The position numbers and the translations under genes are program-made. The notes beneath the pieces are model-generated. The model was given only the letters and a program-made list of their open reading frames with translations. It had not been told where the DNA came from and ran no database searches. DNA of 10,246 bases, from NCBI GenBank assembly GCA_027063065.1, contig JAMOSO010000032.1, positions 1 through 10,246 of the forward strand, given 5' to 3'. This document shows, in pieces, positions 8,219 to 10,246 of the stretch; within the stretch, counting starts at the first letter, position 1, and every line of letters begins with the position of its first letter. Source of the DNA: Planctomycetota bacterium (lineage in GTDB: Bacteria; Planctomycetota; JAMOSO01).

Positions 8219-8608
8219 ATGCCAACTGGAAAATTACTAAAAAAAGATTTAGATAGCTTTAAAGAAGCGCTATTAGAACGCCGCAATACCTTGGTAGGCG
8301 ATGAAGCTAAAGTACATCATTCATCGATGAGTGATCGTCATAGTGACAGTCGTTTACCAGATGACAGTGCCGACAAAAGTGCCGAAGCTTATGATATAGA
8401 TTTTGCGTTTTCACGTATGGAAAGCGTTGAAGAAGAAATTAAACTAATTGATGAGGCTCTTGTACGCATAGCTGATAAGCAATACGGCACTTGTATAGAA
8501 TGTGATGCTTCAATACCAAAAAAACGCCTTAAAGCACTACCTTATGCTAAACGCTGTATATCATGTAAAGAACGTTTTGAAGTAGAAGGTGAATTAATTG
8601 ACGATTAA
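8219..8608 (+). CDS. dksA: DksA/TraR-family C4 zinc-finger transcription factor
   Basis: 129 residues with an N-terminal coiled-coil region (about 8-85) and a C4 zinc finger, C92-x2-C95-x17-C113-x2-C116, ending in KRCISCKERFE. This is the layout of DksA-type proteins that enter the RNA polymerase secondary channel and, with ppGpp in proteobacteria, retune transcription. The coiled-coil tip shows D49-x2-D52-x-S54 in DDSADKSA, close to the functional D-x2-D-x-A of DksA, with Ser for Ala. It is shorter than E. coli DksA (151) and nearer to the stand-alone TraR/DksA proteins of other phyla, so ppGpp dependence is unproven. The ATG follows GGAGAGAG (8210-8217). lspA starts inside its last codons, so the two are translated as a pair, an order I also know from Chlamydia. 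Confidence 0.9.
   Translation: MPTGKLLKKDLDSFKEALLERRNTLVGDEAKVHHSSMSDRHSDSRLPDDSADKSAEAYDIDFAFSRMESVEEEIKLIDEALVRIADKQYGTCIECDASIPKKRLKALPYAKRCISCKERFEVEGELIDD
8584..8591 (+). promoter_or_regulatory. Ribosome binding site deciding the TTG start of lspA
   Basis: AGAAGGTG inside the end of the dksA-like gene lies six bases before the TTG at 8598. This good spacing supports the rare TTG start. The next in-frame ATG is far downstream, beyond the first membrane segment and the conserved N-terminal Asp-Gln motif. Confidence 0.6.
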
Positions 8609-9095
8609 AACATCGTGGCATATTAAAATTATAGGCCTGATTGTTACTATATGCATTATAGTAGATCAGGCCTCTAAAAGCCTTGCTTTTTATTACTTAA
8701 CCCCGCCATTTAAATACTTATCAAATGGTACATACTCGTTACCAATAATAAATAATTATTTTGATTTAACCTGTAGTTTAAATACTGGCATAGCTTTTGG
8801 TATGGGGCAAAATTTAAATATCTTTTTTACAATATTTACCACAATCATTATTTTTAGTATGGGCTATTTTTATAAACAATTTGCCGTTGATAACATATCT
8901 ACATACGGATTTTCTTTAATATTTGGTGGAGCCATTGGAAATCTTATCGATCGAATTTTTTATAATGCCGTGAGAGACTTTATAGACATTCATTACTATA
9001 ATCATCATTGGCCTATTTTTAATATTGCCGACTCCTGCATATCAATTGGTGTAGGATTAATAATAATGTCTTCTTTTATACAAAATAAACAATAA
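8598..9095 (+). CDS. lspA: Lipoprotein signal peptidase (signal peptidase II)
   Basis: Inner-membrane aspartyl protease that cleaves the signal peptide from diacylglyceryl-modified prolipoproteins before the lipid-bearing Cys. The 165 residues match the family (about 160-170). Hydrophobic segments lie near 10-23, 74-91, 103-118 and 141-158. Conserved motifs are VDQASK (22-27), LNTGIAFG (61-68), GGAIGNLIDR (110-119) with catalytic Asp118, VRDFID (125-130), and FNIADSCISIG (141-151) with catalytic Asp145. Translation starts at TTG within the last 11 bases of the dksA-like gene, in another frame, suggesting coupling and modest expression. Its presence implies that the cell makes lipoproteins; the next gene begins eight bases after its stop. 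Confidence 0.95.
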   Translation: MTIKTSWHIKIIGLIVTICIIVDQASKSLAFYYLTPPFKYLSNGTYSLPIINNYFDLTCSLNTGIAFGMGQNLNIFFTIFTTIIIFSMGYFYKQFAVDNISTYGFSLIFGGAIGNLIDRIFYNAVRDFIDIHYYNHHWPIFNIADSCISIGVGLIIMSSFIQNKQ

Positions 9096-9103
9096 GGAAT
9101 AAA

Positions 9104-10246
9104 ATGATTAAAACATTTACAAAAACACTTGTTATTTTATGCATAATAGCAAATTTAATCAGTAATTATGCAGTAGCGTTTAGTTCGCAAGATGCAAATT
9201 ATCTAAATATCTTTAATGATATGCAAGCCAAAAACATCAAACTAAAACGTAGTGATATAACAAATATGCACGGTATTAAAGCTCAAGATGCTACTATGCA
9301 AATGCAACAAGATTTAAAACCACAAAATTTAGAAACATTATCTGAAATCAATAAAAACACCCCTGAAGCATCCAAAGACACAAGCAAAGCCCCTTCACAA
9401 TTAGAAAAAACATATACAAAACTAATCAAAACTTATCTGCCTGAAATCATCAATCAAAACCAATCAAAAACAAAATTAAACTTAAATAACAATCAACAAA
9501 AAACACACCTAATATCTGATTTTTTAAATCGTATCATGCAAATAGAGCAAGGTATAGAAGACAGGCTAATATCACAAGCACAGGTCTCGTTGGCAATAGA
9601 TAATTTTATAAAAATGATGCCAAATCAAATAAAAATACAAACAAAAACACAAACAAAAGACAACAATAAAAAAAATACCGAACTAGACCCGATATCCTCA
9701 TTAACCACAGATTTTTTAATTAAAAGTTTATTTGCCAACAAAGATATTTTATCTTTGGCCCGTTTGAAATTAGCTATTAACAACTTTAATGCAACTGTAA
9801 AAAGTGATTTATTATACACTAAAAGTGACGACTATATTTTGCCTCAATATGGTTATGATTTATTTAGCTCCAACGCTGTTTATAAAGATAACTTTCAAGG
9901 GGTGATTGATGACTCTTATATTATTGGTCCTGGAGATAGTTTTTTAATCAATCTATGGGGAAGCGTAAACGATAACTATAATTTAGAAGTTTTAAGAGAT
10001 GGTGTATTAGCATTATTGCCTATTGGAAAATTACAAGTTGGTGGGCTAAATTACAAAGAAGCAAAACAGCTTATAAATAATAGAATAAAAGCCTATTACA
10101 AAACATCCCCCCCCAATACCAGTGTAACATTGGGTGATATTAGAGGAATCACCGTATATATAACAGGAGAGGTTAATCATCCTGGCAGATATAATGTCAG
10201 TGCTAGACACACTGTAATGGCATTGCTATTTTTAGCTAAAGGCGTT
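9104..10246 (+). CDS. Polysaccharide export (Wza/KpsD-type) outer-membrane protein, partial
   Basis: The frame starts at ATG 9104 with AAGGA (9094-9098) five bases before it and stays open for 381 codons to the right edge, so the C-terminus is missing. Residues 1-25 look like a Sec signal peptide, with likely cleavage after AVA; the only nearby Cys (13) is not in a lipobox, so unlike Wza it is probably not a lipoprotein. Residues 26 to about 268 are polar, rich in Asn, Gln and Lys, and not recognised. A polysaccharide export domain follows, with DDSYIIGPGDSFLINLWGS (269-287), LRDGVLALLPIGKLQVGGL (297-315) and the SPPNTSVTL region (335-343). Then begins an SLBB domain, ITVYITGEVNHPGRYNVS (349-366). 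Such proteins form the export channel for capsule or exopolysaccharide. The long N-terminal extension resembles that of larger SLBB proteins in some non-enteric bacteria. A C8 run lies at residues 335-337. Confidence 0.9.
   Translation, partial: MIKTFTKTLVILCIIANLISNYAVAFSSQDANYLNIFNDMQAKNIKLKRSDITNMHGIKAQDATMQMQQDLKPQNLETLSEINKNTPEASKDTSKAPSQLEKTYTKLIKTYLPEIINQNQSKTKLNLNNNQQKTHLISDFLNRIMQIEQGIEDRLISQAQVSLAIDNFIKMMPNQIKIQTKTQTKDNNKKNTELDPISSLTTDFLIKSLFANKDILSLARLKLAINNFNATVKSDLLYTKSDDYILPQYGYDLFSSNAVYKDNFQGVIDDSYIIGPGDSFLINLWGSVNDNYNLEVLRDGVLALLPIGKLQVGGLNYKEAKQLINNRIKAYYKTSPPNTSVTLGDIRGITVYITGEVNHPGRYNVSARHTVMALLFLAKGV
9637..9660 (+). repeat. Two-copy imperfect 12-bp tandem repeat
   Basis: ACAAACAAAAAC (9637-9648) is followed directly by ACAAACAAAAGA (9649-9660), differing at the last two bases. 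It lies in the low-complexity N-terminal extension of the export protein and encodes a repeated Gln-Thr-Lys pattern (IQTKTQTKD). Copy number change by multiples of 12 bp would keep the frame, so it would alter linker length and not switch the gene off. Confidence 0.5.
10107..10114 (+). repeat. Homopolymer C8 tract inside the export gene
   Basis: Eight consecutive C bases read TCC CCC CCC (Ser-Pro-Pro, residues 335-337) in the current frame. The domain signatures on both sides are in one frame, so the gene as given is in the ON state. Loss or gain of one C would shift the frame and truncate the protein before the SLBB domain. No comparable G or C run was noticed elsewhere in the window. Confidence 0.85.

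Noticed and set aside
9625-9819. Minus-strand 64-codon frame
   Set aside because: Antisense to the export gene, whose signal peptide, ribosome site and downstream domains support the plus strand.

Overview
The window is AT-rich, gene-dense bacterial DNA that uses the standard code (TGA is a stop in rfbA, rfbB and alaS). It holds ten protein genes, two of them cut by the window ends, and no RNA gene, IS element or CRISPR array that I can see. A signal peptidase II gene and a Wza/KpsD-type polysaccharide export protein point to a Gram-negative (diderm) cell. recA next to alaS occurs in several phyla, including proteobacteria. A DksA-type gene directly before lspA is an order I know from Chlamydia and relatives (PVC group). 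The AAA-like ATPase at the left end is of a type I associate with gut anaerobes. Phylum is therefore left open, with a low-GC PVC-type or alphaproteobacterial host the most plausible.

Layout. Positions 1-8090 are all on the minus strand. In transcription order they are recA, alaS, an HDOD-domain gene, rfbB, rfbA, rfbC and then a separate AAA-like ATPase gene that runs off the left edge. From the HDOD gene to rfbC the genes abut or overlap by 4 bp, so they look co-transcribed and translationally coupled. alaS has its own extended -10 promoter candidate in the 67-bp gap after recA. Positions 8091-8218 form a divergent control region with a promoter candidate for the plus strand and a cluster of phased TTGACAA-like repeats. 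The plus-strand run is dksA-like, lspA (TTG start inside dksA) and the export gene, which is open to the right edge.

How the genes fit together. RfbA, RfbB and RfbC carry out the first three steps from glucose-1-phosphate and dTTP towards dTDP-L-rhamnose. The final reductase RfbD/RmlD is not in the window. The export protein on the other arm would move a surface polysaccharide across the outer membrane. Core genes for recombination, tRNA charging, transcription control and lipoprotein processing thus sit between two pieces of surface-polysaccharide machinery. The most notable sequence oddity is a run of eight C bases inside the export gene, a plausible slippage (phase-variation) site. I did not find a clearly new multi-gene system.
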